In this document: piece by piece, positions 41,289 through 49,880 of the stretch
How positions within the stretch are numbered: the first letter of the stretch is position 1
Layout of the letters: each line of letters begins with the position of its first letter
NCBI GenBank assembly: GCA_913053875.1
Contig: CAJXGN010000003.1
Coordinates: 186,001 to 250,000 of the forward strand
Source of the DNA: an uncultured Agromyces sp.
GTDB lineage: Bacteria > Actinomycetota > Actinomycetes > Actinomycetales > Microbacteriaceae
Length of the DNA: 64,000 nt
Direction: 5' to 3'
Notes under the pieces: generated by a model
Seen by the model: only the letters and a program-made list of their open reading frames with translations
Databases searched by the model: none
What the model was told of the DNA's origin: nothing
Position numbers and translations under genes: made by a program

Positions 41289-42554
41289 ATGATCGCGGTG
41301 ATGGTCGTGCTGGTCGCCGTGATGGTGTGGAGCGCACTCTCGCGCCTGCTCGACCGGCGGGGCATCACCGCGGCGCTCTTCCTCGCCGCGGTCGGGCTCG
41401 GGGTCGGGCTGCTCACGCCGTTGTCCGACATCGAGGTCGACATCGAGATCGCCGAACGCGTCGCCGAGATCGCGCTCGTGCTGCTGCTGTTCAGCGATGC
41501 CACGCGGCTCGACCTGCGGGCGCTGCGCCACCAGCTCTCGTGGCCGACGCGGCTGCTGCTCATCGGCCTGCCGCTGACGATGCTCGCGGGGTTCGGCGTC
41601 GGGCTCCTGGTCTTCCCGGGCATGGCGCTCGCCTCGGTCGCGCTGCTCGCCGTGATGCTGGCGCCGACGGACGCCGCGCTCGGGCAGAAGGTCGTGACCG
41701 ACGACTCGGTGCCGCCGCGCGTGCGCCAGTCGCTCGACGTCGAGAGCGGGCTGAACGATGGCCTCTCGGTGCCCGTGTTCCTCGTCGTGCTGTCGATCGC
41801 GAACGCGGAGCTCGAGTCGGGCGTGGCGGGCGCGATCGCCGGCAGCATGGCCGCGCAGATCGGCTGGGGCCTGCTCGCGGGCGTGATCGCCGGGCTCTTC
41901 GGCGGCGCGCTGATCCGGTTCGCCGACGACCGGGACTGGATCGCACCGGCATGGAAGCAGGTGCTGCCGCTCGCCGCCGCACTGCTCGCGTTCGCGATCG
42001 CCGACCAGCTCGGCGGCAGCGGGTTCATCGCGGCCTTCGTCGGCGGCATCGTGTTCGGCCACGTCGCCGGGCCGGTGCGGTCGGTGGTGACGCTCCTCAC
42101 CGAGGAGGCGGGGGAGCTCGCGGCGGCCGTGACCTGGCTCGCGTTCGGCGCGCTCGCGCTCGTGCTCGCGCTGCCGCTGATCACGTGGCAGGTGGTGCTG
42201 TACGCCGTGCTCAGCCTCACCGTGGTGCGCATGACCCCGGTGGGGATCGCGCTCGCCGGCGGGGGCATCCGTCTGCCCACCATCGCCTTCATCGGCTGGT
42301 TCGGGCCGCGCGGGCTCGCGTCGCTCGTCTTCGTGCTCATCGCCGCGTCGCGCGGCGTGCCCGAGCAGGAGCTCGTGCTCACCACGGTCGTCGTGACGGT
42401 GGCGCTCAGCATCGTGCTGCACGGGCTGAGCTCGGTGCCGCTGGTCGCGCGGTACCACCGGTGGTCGGCGACGATGATGGCGGAGGACCCGAGTGCGGCC
42501 GAGTCGGTCGCCGCCGACATGCCCCGGGCCCGGCGGCAGCTGCCGCCTCGCTGA
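41289..42554 (+). CDS. CPA1-type cation:proton antiporter
   Basis: The 421-residue membrane protein has about 12 hydrophobic segments and CPA1/NhaP signatures: LLLFSDATRLDLRALR, AVMLAPTDAALGQKVVTDD with the paired TD site and RQSLDVESGLNDG with the ESGxND ion-binding motif, then IGWFGPRGLASLVF late. It exchanges Na+ or K+ for H+ and serves pH or salt homeostasis. The start is ATG 41289, with GGGGCGAC upstream. The C-terminus is a short soluble tail. The MarR-like gene following it has its own promoter region. Confidence 0.88.
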   Translation: MIAVMVVLVAVMVWSALSRLLDRRGITAALFLAAVGLGVGLLTPLSDIEVDIEIAERVAEIALVLLLFSDATRLDLRALRHQLSWPTRLLLIGLPLTMLAGFGVGLLVFPGMALASVALLAVMLAPTDAALGQKVVTDDSVPPRVRQSLDVESGLNDGLSVPVFLVVLSIANAELESGVAGAIAGSMAAQIGWGLLAGVIAGLFGGALIRFADDRDWIAPAWKQVLPLAAALLAFAIADQLGGSGFIAAFVGGIVFGHVAGPVRSVVTLLTEEAGELAAAVTWLAFGALALVLALPLITWQVVLYAVLSLTVVRMTPVGIALAGGGIRLPTIAFIGWFGPRGLASLVFVLIAASRGVPEQELVLTTVVVTVALSIVLHGLSSVPLVARYHRWSATMMAEDPSAAESVAADMPRARRQLPPR

Positions 42555-42571
42555 TCGCTGAGGTCTGGTAT

Positions 42572-42589
42572 GTTCAGAATGTTCCGAAT
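42572..42589. promoter_or_regulatory. Tandem TTCNGAA palindromes upstream of GbsR/MarR gene
   Basis: GTTCAGAAT (42572-42580) is followed directly by GTTCCGAAT (42581-42589); each contains the short palindrome TTCNGAA. They lie 28 bp before the regulator start, within an AT-rich patch, and make a likely autoregulatory operator for the MarR/GbsR-type protein. Confidence 0.55.
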
Positions 42590-42616
42590 CTTGTGTCGGA
42601 TGCCTCGGAGGTGCGC

Positions 42617-43081
42617 GTGGACGACGAGCGGGCGCGCGCGTACGCAGGCGAGGTCGGACTCGTGCTCGCGCAGATGGGCACGACCCCGGCGTTCGGCACG
42701 CTGCTCGGCTGGCTCATGATCTGCGACCCGCCGCAGCAGACAAGCGCGGAGCTGAGCGAGGCGACCGGCCTGTCGAAGGCGTCCGTCTCGACCGGCATGC
42801 GGGTGCTGCAGCAGTCGGGGCTCGTGCGACGCGTGCCGGCCCCGGGGCGCGGGCACGCCTACGAGATCCACGAGGATGCGTTCGCGCTCGCGGTCGACCC
42901 GACCGCGAGGATGCGCGACTTCCTCGCGGTCGTGCAGGCGGGGCTCGACCTGATCGGCGACGACGACGCGCCACGCGCTGCGCGACTCGCGCGCACCAGG
43001 GACTTCTACGTGTTCATGATGGAGCGGCTGCCGGAGCTGATGGACGAGTTCCGCGCGAGGCGGGAGGGAACGGGACGATGA
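42617..43081 (+). CDS. GbsR/MarR-family transcriptional regulator
   Basis: The 154-residue protein has a winged helix (residues 20-85): TPAFGTLLGWLMICDPPQQTSAELSEATGLSKASVSTGMRVLQQSGLVRRV, quoted here as one conserved block in separate helices, with a PGRGHAYEI wing. A helical C-terminus follows. The GbsR group controls glycine-betaine uptake, antiporters or exporters. It sits directly after a CPA1 antiporter and is coupled (ATGA 43078-43081) to a glycosyltransferase gene, so it may govern one or both. The start is GTG 42617 because GGAGG lies 5 bp upstream; other GTG starts are at 42611 and 42593. Confidence 0.83.
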   Translation: MDDERARAYAGEVGLVLAQMGTTPAFGTLLGWLMICDPPQQTSAELSEATGLSKASVSTGMRVLQQSGLVRRVPAPGRGHAYEIHEDAFALAVDPTARMRDFLAVVQAGLDLIGDDDAPRAARLARTRDFYVFMMERLPELMDEFRARREGTGR

Positions 43082-44361
43082 GCAGGGTGCTCGTGACGAC
43101 GGTCGGCTCGCGCGGCGACGTGCAGCCGTACGTGGCGCTGGCGAAGGGACTGCAGGCGGCCGGGCACGAGGTGACGCTCGCGACCTGCGAACGGTTCGGG
43201 CCGTTCGCCGCCGAGCACGGCGTGCCGTTCGAGCCGCTGAGCGACGAGATCCTCCAGCTGCTCGACACCGATGCCGGGCGCGACGCGATCGAGGAGAGCA
43301 CCGGCCTGATCGGCATGCTCAAGACCAACGTCAGGCTCGCGAAGGCGGCCGGCCCGATCAACGAGCGGCTCATGCACGACGTGTGGCGCGCCGCGCAGGC
43401 CGTGCAGCCCGAAGTGATCGTGTACCACCCCAAGGCGCTCGGCGCCCCGCACGTCGCCGAGCGGCTCGGCGCCGCACCCGTGCTCGGCGTCGTGGTGCCC
43501 GCGACCGTGCCGACCGGCGACTTCCCGATCGTCGGCCTGCCGGCGTGGAAGCTCGGTGCCTGGTACAACCGACTCACCTACCGCCTGACCGCGCTCGGCT
43601 ACGCCAACTACGAGAAGATGGTCAACCGCTTCCGTACCGACACGCTCGGCCTGCCGAAGCGGAAGGGCGCGGCGCTCGCCGCGACGACGGCCGACGGCCG
43701 GCCGGTGCCGGTCGTGCACGGCATCAGTGAGCAGGTGCTGCCCCGGCCGGCCGACTGGCCCGAGTGGGCGAGCCTCACGGGCTACTGGTTCCTGGATGCG
43801 GCGGACGAGTGGACGCCGACGGCCGAGCTGGTCGAGTTCCTCGACGCGGGCGAGCCGCCCGTGTACGTCGGGTTCGGCAGCATGGCCGGGCGGTCGCCCG
43901 AGCGGCTCACCCGAGCCGTGGTCGAGGCGCTCGAGTCGGCCGGACTGCGCGGCATCATCGCCACCGGCTGGGGCGGCATGGACGCCGATGGCCTGCCCGA
44001 CACCGTGCTGCGCATCGACGAGGCGCCGCACGACTGGATCTTCCCGCGCGTCGCGGCCGTCGTGCACCACGGCGGTGCCGGCACGACGGCGGCAGGGCTG
44101 CGCGCCGGGCGGCCCACCGTGGTCTGCCCGTTCATCGTCGACCAGTTCTTCTGGGGGCGACTCGTCGCCGAGGCGGGCGTCGGCAGCACGCCGGTGCCGC
44201 AGAAGAAGCTCACGGGCGAGCGACTCGCGGCGGCACTCCGCGAGGTCACGACCGACGCCGGCATTCGGGAGCGGGCGGATGCCACGGGGCGGCGCATCCG
44301 CGCCGAGGACGGCGTCGCGGCGGCCGTCGCGCAGATCGAGGGGATCCTCGCCGAGGCGTGA
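43078..44361 (+). CDS. GT1 (UGT/MGT-like) glycosyltransferase
   Basis: The 427-residue enzyme has the GT-B plan. The N-terminal domain starts VLVTTVGSRGDVQPYVALAKGLQAAGHEVTLAT; the C-terminal donor domain has VGFGSMAGR and the family signature VVHHGGAGTTAAGLRAGRPTVVCPF-IVDQFFWG. It resembles sterol/macrolide-type UDP-sugar glycosyltransferases, which glycosylate lipids or xenobiotics. It is translationally coupled to the upstream regulator (ATGA), which suggests inducible detoxification or a membrane-lipid glycosylation role. No biosynthetic cluster surrounds it. Confidence 0.88.
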   Translation: MSRVLVTTVGSRGDVQPYVALAKGLQAAGHEVTLATCERFGPFAAEHGVPFEPLSDEILQLLDTDAGRDAIEESTGLIGMLKTNVRLAKAAGPINERLMHDVWRAAQAVQPEVIVYHPKALGAPHVAERLGAAPVLGVVVPATVPTGDFPIVGLPAWKLGAWYNRLTYRLTALGYANYEKMVNRFRTDTLGLPKRKGAALAATTADGRPVPVVHGISEQVLPRPADWPEWASLTGYWFLDAADEWTPTAELVEFLDAGEPPVYVGFGSMAGRSPERLTRAVVEALESAGLRGIIATGWGGMDADGLPDTVLRIDEAPHDWIFPRVAAVVHHGGAGTTAAGLRAGRPTVVCPFIVDQFFWGRLVAEAGVGSTPVPQKKLTGERLAAALREVTTDAGIRERADATGRRIRAEDGVAAAVAQIEGILAEA

Positions 44362-44392
44362 GTCGCGGCCGACCGAGTGGCAGGCTGGGTGC

Positions 44393-45283
44393 ATGCAGCA
44401 ACGACGCATCGGACCCTTCACCGTCTCGTCGATCGGCCTGGGGGCGATGCCCTCGTCGATGAACGAGGACAAGCGCTACCCCTCCCGTGAGGAGGCGATC
44501 GCCACCGTGCACGCCGCGCTCGACGCCGGGGTGACGTTCATCGACACGGCCGACATCTACGCGCCCGCCTGGAACGAGGTCGGCCACAACGAGCGGATCG
44601 TGCGCGACGCGCTGCGCTCGTGGGACGGCGACACGTCGGGCGTGCTCGTCGGAACCAAGGGCGGCATCACCCGCGGCGAGGGGGAGACGTGGGGTCGCGA
44701 CGGCTCGTACGAGTACCTGCGCGCCGCTGTGCAGCGCTCGATGGAGGCGCTCGACGTCGAGGTCATCGACTTCTACCAGTACCACCGGCCCGACCGCTGG
44801 ATGGTCTACGGCGACGTGATGGGCAACCTGCTGCGGTTGCAGCAAGAGGGGCTGATCCGCGCGATCGGCATCTCGAACGCGAGCGTCGAGGAGATCGCGA
44901 TCGCCCAGCAAGTGCTCGGCGACGGCAACCTCGCGGCCGTGCAGAACCAGTTCTCGCCCAAGTACCCGGGCAGCTACGGCGAGCTTCGGTACTGCGAGGC
45001 GCAGGGCATCGCGTTCCTGCCGTGGAGCCCGCTCGGCGGCACCGGCGGCGGCGGGCGCGGCGTGGGCGACCGGTTCGGGGTCTTCCGCGAGATCGGCGAC
45101 GACCACGGCGTGAGCCCGCAGCAGGTCGTGCTCGCGTGGGAGCTCGCGCTCAGCCCGGTGGTGGTGCCGATCCCCGGCGCCCGGCGCCCGGAGTCGATCG
45201 CCGACTCGGCGCAGGCGGCCCACCTCGTCCTCACCGAGGATGAAGTGGCCCGCTGCTCGGCCGCGGTCGGCATCGTGGACTGA
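44393..45283 (+). CDS. Aldo/keto reductase (AKR13/YajO-like)
   Basis: The 296-residue reductase carries Asp and Tyr of the AKR tetrad in TFIDTADIYAPAWNEVGHNERIV, Lys in VLVGTKGGI and His in DFYQYHRPD. The C-terminal cofactor helix is PVVVPIPGARRPESIADSA. It is only distantly related to the AKR at 40222. It follows the GT1 gene by 31 bp and could belong to the same operon. The start is ATG 44393; a ribosome site is weak. The substrate is unknown. Confidence 0.88.
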   Translation: MQQRRIGPFTVSSIGLGAMPSSMNEDKRYPSREEAIATVHAALDAGVTFIDTADIYAPAWNEVGHNERIVRDALRSWDGDTSGVLVGTKGGITRGEGETWGRDGSYEYLRAAVQRSMEALDVEVIDFYQYHRPDRWMVYGDVMGNLLRLQQEGLIRAIGISNASVEEIAIAQQVLGDGNLAAVQNQFSPKYPGSYGELRYCEAQGIAFLPWSPLGGTGGGGRGVGDRFGVFREIGDDHGVSPQQVVLAWELALSPVVVPIPGARRPESIADSAQAAHLVLTEDEVARCSAAVGIVD

Positions 45284-45307
45284 GCGGCTCGCGAGGGCTC
45301 GGCGCGG

Positions 45308-46330
45308 TCAGGCGCTCGACTCGGCCGTCGGCACCGCCCGGACCCGCATCTCCTCGAGGTTGGGGAGATGCGCGCGAAGCTCGCGGTCGGCCTCGGCGAG
45401 CAGGCGCTCCGCCTCGGCGAGCGAGCGGTCGGATGCCTCGATGACGGCGTCGCCCTGCAGCCGGTGACCCACCCACCGCAGGCGCACCTCGCGCACTGCG
45501 GTGATGCCGCCGACGTGGCCGAGCGCGTGCTCGGCTCGGTCGACGAGATCGGGGTCGATGCGGTCCATGAGGCGCGCGCCGACGCTGTGCACCGTTCCCC
45601 ACAGCAGCACGAGGATCGCCGCGGAGATCGCGAGGCCGACGACCGGGTCGGCGAGCGGGAAGCCGAGCAGCACGCCGATGCCGCCGAGCACGACCGCGAG
45701 CGAGGTGAAGCCGTCGGTGCGGGCGTGCACGCCGTCGGCGACCAGCGCGGCCGAGCCGATGCGACGGCCCACGCGGATGCGGTAGATCGCGACGGCCTCG
45801 TTGCCGGCGAACCCGATGACGCCCGCGGCGATCACCCAGCCGAGGTGGTCGATCGGCTGCGGCGAGATCAGCCGGTCGATCGACTGCCACGCGGCGACGA
45901 CCGCCGAGAGCGCGACGACCAGCACGATGAACAGGCCGGCGAGGTCTTCTGCACGTCCGTACCCGTACGGCTGCCGGCGGGTCGCCGCGCGCCGGCCGAG
46001 CACGAAGGCGATCCAGAGCGGTACCGCGGTGAGTGCGTCGGCGAAGTTGTGCACGGTGTCGGCGAGCAGTGCGACCGAGCCGCTGATCGCGACCACCGCG
46101 AGCTGCAGCACGGTGGTCGCGAGCAGCACGACGAGGCTGACCTTGACTGCCCGGATGCCCCGGCCGGACGCCTCCAGAGCATCGTCGACCGAGTCGGCGG
46201 CGTCGTGGGTGTGCGGCACGAAGATCTCGCGGAGTGCGCCGCGTAGGCCGCCGTGGTGGTGATGGCCGTGGTCGTGCGGATGCCCGTGCGCGTGCTCGTG
46301 CCCACGGGCATGCTCGTGCGTGCGGGTCAT
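45308..46330 (-). CDS. Cation diffusion facilitator (Zn/Cd/Co exporter) with His-rich N-terminus
   Basis: The 340-residue CDF exporter begins with a cytoplasmic His-rich segment (about residues 5-27, with His at nearly every second position) likely to bind zinc. Six helices follow, with metal-site motifs LLADTVHNFADALTAVP and ALVADGVHARTDGFTSL, each supplying HxxxD/DxxxD ligands. The C-terminal cytoplasmic domain holds HALGHVGGITAVREVRLRWVGH. It is coupled to the upstream ArsR-type regulator (ATGA 46327-46330), giving a classic metal-responsive efflux operon. The transported ion is inferred as Zn2+, with Cd2+ or Co2+ possible. Confidence 0.92.
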   Translation of the reverse strand: MTRTHEHARGHEHAHGHPHDHGHHHHGGLRGALREIFVPHTHDAADSVDDALEASGRGIRAVKVSLVVLLATTVLQLAVVAISGSVALLADTVHNFADALTAVPLWIAFVLGRRAATRRQPYGYGRAEDLAGLFIVLVVALSAVVAAWQSIDRLISPQPIDHLGWVIAAGVIGFAGNEAVAIYRIRVGRRIGSAALVADGVHARTDGFTSLAVVLGGIGVLLGFPLADPVVGLAISAAILVLLWGTVHSVGARLMDRIDPDLVDRAEHALGHVGGITAVREVRLRWVGHRLQGDAVIEASDRSLAEAERLLAEADRELRAHLPNLEEMRVRAVPTAESSA

Positions 46331-46725
46331 CGCCGAGGTCCGTCCGCTCGGTGGTGGCGCGGGGTGCCGCCGAGCGCGTGCTCGGCCTGATGGATGGCGT
46401 CGGTCACGAGCAGCGCGGCGTGCTCGTCGACGAGGCGGTAGTGCACGCGCGTGCCCTCGTGCCGCGTGGTCACCATGCGTGCGAGCCGCAGCTTCGCCAG
46501 GTGCTGCGAGACGGCGGCCGGCGACTTGTCGGCGATCTCGGCGAGTGCGTTGACGGGCAGCTCCCCGTGCTCGCGCAGGGCGAGGATCAGGCGCACGCGG
46601 GTGGCATCCGCCAGCATCGCGAACACCTCGACCGCGAGCTCCACGTACTCGCTGTCGGGCATGCGCCCGCATCGGGTTTCGCCCGCTGCGTCGGCCGTGG
46701 AGGCCGGGGCATCCGTCCTCTGCAT
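46327..46725 (-). CDS. ArsR/SmtB-family metalloregulator
   Basis: The 132-residue protein has an ArsR winged helix: VFAMLADATRVRLILALREHGELPVNALAEIADKSPAAVSQHLAKLRLARMVTTRHEGTRVHYRLV, read here as its alpha3-alphaR-wing core. The last helix carries His residues (AIHQAEHALGGTPRHH), plausible alpha5-type zinc ligands, and a Cys lies in the N-terminal tail (ETRCGRMPD). It should repress its own operon with the CDF exporter and release on metal binding. I chose ATG 46725 so that the start stays outside most of the operator; ATG 46737 and ATG 46662 are alternatives. Confidence 0.88.
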   Translation of the reverse strand: MQRTDAPASTADAAGETRCGRMPDSEYVELAVEVFAMLADATRVRLILALREHGELPVNALAEIADKSPAAVSQHLAKLRLARMVTTRHEGTRVHYRLVDEHAALLVTDAIHQAEHALGGTPRHHRADGPRR

Positions 46726-46746
46726 ATCTGCATCCATACGCAGATA
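46725..46746. promoter_or_regulatory. ArsR-type operator TATCTGC-N8-GCAGATA
   Basis: TATCTGC (46725-46731) and GCAGATA (46740-46746) form a perfect 7-bp inverted repeat with 8-bp spacing, extended by TGCATA-like flanks (46721 and 46750). It lies at the start of the ArsR gene, in the gap to the divergent GNAT gene, and is a strong candidate site for the ArsR-type regulator. Confidence 0.7.
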
Positions 46747-46802
46747 CTTGCATACTTGCTCGCCCGCCGCAGCCGCGGCATCCGCGCGGATAGGGTGTGC
46801 GG

Positions 46803-47402
46803 GTGACGATCGAGATCCGACGGGCGGGGCGAGCGGATGCCGCGAGCCTCGCCGAGCTCGCCGCCGAGACGTTCCCGCTGGCCTGCCCGCCGCACGCGAC
46901 CGCCGCATCGATCGCGGCGTTCATCGCGGAGCACTTCACGGTCGCGCGGTTCGCGGAGTACCTCGCCGACCCGGCGCGGATCCTGCTCGTCGCCGAGGAC
47001 GACGACGCTCCGCTCGCGGGCGACGCGCTCGCGCCGCGACGGATGCCGGTGGGCTACGCGATGCTCGTCACCGGCGAGCCGGCCGACCCCGACGTGGTCG
47101 CCGCCGTCACCGCACGGCCCACGGTCGAGCTGAGCAAGTTCTACACCCGCCGCACCGTGCACGGCACGGGCGTGGCCGCACCGCTCATGGCTGCCGGGAT
47201 CGGCGCGGCGGAGGCGACGGGCGCGGCGACGATGTGGCTCGGCGTCAACGAGGAGAACGCCCGCGCGATCCGCTTCTACGGCAAGCACGCCTTCGCGCGC
47301 GTCGGCACCAAGCGGTTCCGGGTGGGGGAGCGGCTCGAGCACGACCTGGTGCTCGAGCGGGTGCTCGGCGGCGACGCCGAGCCCGTCAGTCCGAGCGCTT
47401 GA
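46803..47402 (+). CDS. GNAT-family N-acetyltransferase
   Basis: The 199-residue enzyme has the GNAT fold: VTIEIRRAGRADAASLAEL at the start, GYAMLVTGEP, and the acetyl-CoA loop as ELSKFYTRRTVHGTGVAAPLM, with ATMWLGVNEENARAIRFYGKHAFARVG (motif B) near the end. Acceptor unknown. The start is GTG 46803; another GTG two codons upstream is possible. Its 3' end overlaps the convergent photolyase gene by 17 bp (47386-47402). Confidence 0.85.
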   Translation: MTIEIRRAGRADAASLAELAAETFPLACPPHATAASIAAFIAEHFTVARFAEYLADPARILLVAEDDDAPLAGDALAPRRMPVGYAMLVTGEPADPDVVAAVTARPTVELSKFYTRRTVHGTGVAAPLMAAGIGAAEATGAATMWLGVNEENARAIRFYGKHAFARVGTKRFRVGERLEHDLVLERVLGGDAEPVSPSA

Positions 47403-48759
47403 CCCGCTCGTAGGCCGCAAGCGCGGCGGCCCGGGTCTCCTTCAGGTCGACGATCGGCTCGGGGGAGCCGAACGCGCCCGCATCCGGCGCCCACCGCCCC
47501 ACGTACGCGCCGTCGGGGTCGAACTTCTGCGCCTGCAGCTCGGGGTTGAACACCCGGAAGTACGGGGCGGCGTCGGCGCCCGAACCCGCGACCCACTGCC
47601 AGTTGAACGGGTTGGCCGCGGCATCCGCATCGACCAGCGTGTCCCAGAACCACTCCTCGCCGTGCCGCCAGTGGATGAGCAGGTTCTTCGTCAGGAACGA
47701 CGCGACCACCATGCGCACGCGGTTGTGCATGATGCCCGTCTGCCAGAGCTCGTGCATGCCGGCGTCGACGACCGGGATGCCGGTGCGGCCGTGCTGCCAC
47801 GCGCCGAGCGCGTCGGCGTCGAGGTCGGGCCACGGGAACGCGTCGAAGCGGCGGCGCCAGTTCTCGGTCGCGAGGTCGGGGGCGTGGAAGAGCACGTGCC
47901 AGGCGAACTCCCGCCAGCCCAGCTCCGAGAGGAACACGTCGACGCCCTGCGCGGCGGACGGCCGGTCGCGGCGGGCTTCGGCGGCCGCATGCCAGATCTG
48001 GAATGGACTCAGCTCGCCCCAGCGCAGGCGCGGCGACAGGCGCGAGGTGCCGTCGGCGTCGAGGCGATCGCGCGCGTCGGCGTAGTCGTCCACGTCGTCG
48101 GCGAGGAACGCGCGCAGGCGACGGCGGGCGGATGCCTCCCCGGGCGTCCACGCGGACCGCAGGCCGCCCGCCCAGTCGGGCGCGGTCGGCAGCAGTCCCC
48201 AGTCGTCGAGGTCGTCGGAGCCGGGGTGGGCGCGTGGCCCGGACAGGTTGCGCGGTGCCGGGAACGGCTCGCGCGGCTCGGGCGCGCGCCGGCACGCCTT
48301 CCAGAACGGGGTGTACACCGAGAAGGGCTCGTCCTGGCCGGTGCGGATCGTCCACGGTTCGAAGAGGAGCGAGCCCGCGACGCTCTCGGCGCGGCGTCCG
48401 GCGTCGCGGAGCATCCGCTTCACCTCGGTGTCGACCTCGCGCTCGGGGCCGCCGTAGCGCCGGTTCCAGACCACCCCGGCGGCGTCGACCTCGTCGGCGA
48501 GGGCGGGCACGACCTCGGATGCCGCGCCGCGACGCAGCACGAGCGGCACGCGGTGCGCGCGCAGGTCGTCGGCGAGCGACGCGAGGCTGTGGTGCAGCCA
48601 CCAGCGCGCGGCGCCGCCGAGCGGGCGGATGCCGGGGGACTCCTCGTCGAGCACGAACACCGCGATGACCGGGCCGTCGGCCGCGGCCGCCTCGCGCAGC
48701 GCCGGATGATCGGCGAGCCGCAGGTCGTCGCGGAACCAGACGATCGTCGGCTGCGTCAT
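47386..48759 (-). CDS. phrB: Deoxyribodipyrimidine photo-lyase (cryptochrome/photolyase family)
   Basis: The 457-residue flavoprotein repairs cyclobutane pyrimidine dimers with light. It opens TIVWFRDDLRLADHPALREA (antenna domain, residues 5-130) and has the FAD-binding C-terminal domain with LSPRLRWGELSPFQIWHA, ELGWREFAWHVLFH, GRTGIPVVDAGMHELWQTGIMHNRVRMVVASFLTKNLL (in parts) and NPFNWQWVAGSGADAAPYFRVFNP. The conserved Trp electron-transfer residues WVAGSG and FNWQW are present. The start is ATG 48759. Both strand neighbours overlap or abut it closely. Confidence 0.95.
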   Translation of the reverse strand: MTQPTIVWFRDDLRLADHPALREAAAADGPVIAVFVLDEESPGIRPLGGAARWWLHHSLASLADDLRAHRVPLVLRRGAASEVVPALADEVDAAGVVWNRRYGGPEREVDTEVKRMLRDAGRRAESVAGSLLFEPWTIRTGQDEPFSVYTPFWKACRRAPEPREPFPAPRNLSGPRAHPGSDDLDDWGLLPTAPDWAGGLRSAWTPGEASARRRLRAFLADDVDDYADARDRLDADGTSRLSPRLRWGELSPFQIWHAAAEARRDRPSAAQGVDVFLSELGWREFAWHVLFHAPDLATENWRRRFDAFPWPDLDADALGAWQHGRTGIPVVDAGMHELWQTGIMHNRVRMVVASFLTKNLLIHWRHGEEWFWDTLVDADAAANPFNWQWVAGSGADAAPYFRVFNPELQAQKFDPDGAYVGRWAPDAGAFGSPEPIVDLKETRAAALAAYERVKRSD

Positions 48760-48822
48760 GCGGGCGACGATACCCGGCGCGCGGTCGTGGGAGGCCGCAC
48801 CGGACGGGTACTCGGCGGATGC

Positions 48823-49782
48823 TCAGTCGAGGTCGGCGACGCGCAGCACGAGCTTGCCGCGCACGTGGCCGGCCTCGACAAGGCGGTGGGCCTCGGCGCC
48901 GTCGGCGAGGTCGAGCACCCGATCGACGTGCACGCGCACCGACCCGTCGTCGATGAGTCGCGTGATCACGGAGAGCGTGCGGGCGTCGGGCGCGACCGAC
49001 AGCCCGGTCGCGAGCACGCCCTTCTCCGCGGCATCCGCTTCGAGTGTCGGCCAGGTCTTGGTGGGCACGTTCACGACCAGGCCGCCCGGTCGCACGACCT
49101 CGAGCGAGCGGGTGCCCACGTCGTCGACCACGTTGCCCATGAGGTCGATCACCGCGTCCTGCTGGCCGGCCACGAGCTCGAAGCGCTCGCTGCGGTAGTC
49201 GATGACGCGGTGCGCGCCGAGCGAGCGCACGAACTCGGCGTTCTCGGCCGAGCAGGTCGCCGTCACGCGCACGCCGAAGTACGCGGCGAACTGCACGGCG
49301 AAGTGACCGACGCCACCCGCGGCGGCGTGGATGAGCATGCGCTGTCCGTCGTGCGCCTTCGCGGTCTCGACCACGGCGGCCCACGCGGTGAGCGCCGCGA
49401 CCGGCACGGCTGCGGCCTCGGTGAGCGACAGGGACGACGGCGCGGCGGCGACGCTGAGGGACGACACGGCGGCGAGCTCGGCGTAGCTGCCGGTCGTGCG
49501 GGGCACGCGGGTCATGCCGTACACGCGGGTGCCGGGCTGGAGCGGATGCATCGCGGTCGGCGTCTGCTCGACGACGCCGGCGAAGTCCAACCCGAGCACG
49601 CTCGGCCACGCGTCGATCGCCGGCGAGACGCCTCGCCCTGCGCGCGTCTTCGCGTCGATCGGGTTGACGCCCGCGGCGGCGACGCGCACGAGCACCTCGT
49701 CGGAGACGCGCACCGGGTCGGGCACCTCGCCGATTCGCAGCTGTTCGGGATCTCCGGTCGCGTCGATCACCAGTGCCCTCAT
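48823..49782 (-). CDS. Medium-chain (MDR) NADP-dependent oxidoreductase
   Basis: The 319-residue product is a zinc-free quinone-oxidoreductase-type MDR enzyme. N-terminal catalytic domain: VLVRVAAAGVNPIDAKTRAG and VLGLDFAGVV; nucleotide-binding domain: MLIHAAAGGVGHFAVQFAAYFGVRVTATC (the Rossmann AxxGxxG type) and DLMGNVVDDVGTRSLEVVRPGG. It probably reduces quinones or activated alkenes with NADPH. The start is ATG 49782 with GGAGGAACCGCCG upstream. It is monocistronic; no regulator lies next to it. Confidence 0.88.
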   Translation of the reverse strand: MRALVIDATGDPEQLRIGEVPDPVRVSDEVLVRVAAAGVNPIDAKTRAGRGVSPAIDAWPSVLGLDFAGVVEQTPTAMHPLQPGTRVYGMTRVPRTTGSYAELAAVSSLSVAAAPSSLSLTEAAAVPVAALTAWAAVVETAKAHDGQRMLIHAAAGGVGHFAVQFAAYFGVRVTATCSAENAEFVRSLGAHRVIDYRSERFELVAGQQDAVIDLMGNVVDDVGTRSLEVVRPGGLVVNVPTKTWPTLEADAAEKGVLATGLSVAPDARTLSVITRLIDDGSVRVHVDRVLDLADGAEAHRLVEAGHVRGKLVLRVADLD

Positions 49783-49880
49783 CGGCGGTTCCTCCGTGTG
49801 TTGCGTGGGGTGTGCACGTGGAAACCTAACCGCCGCGCGTTACGGCCGGTCGCGCGTGGTGTTTCGCCCATGAGTCGTGC

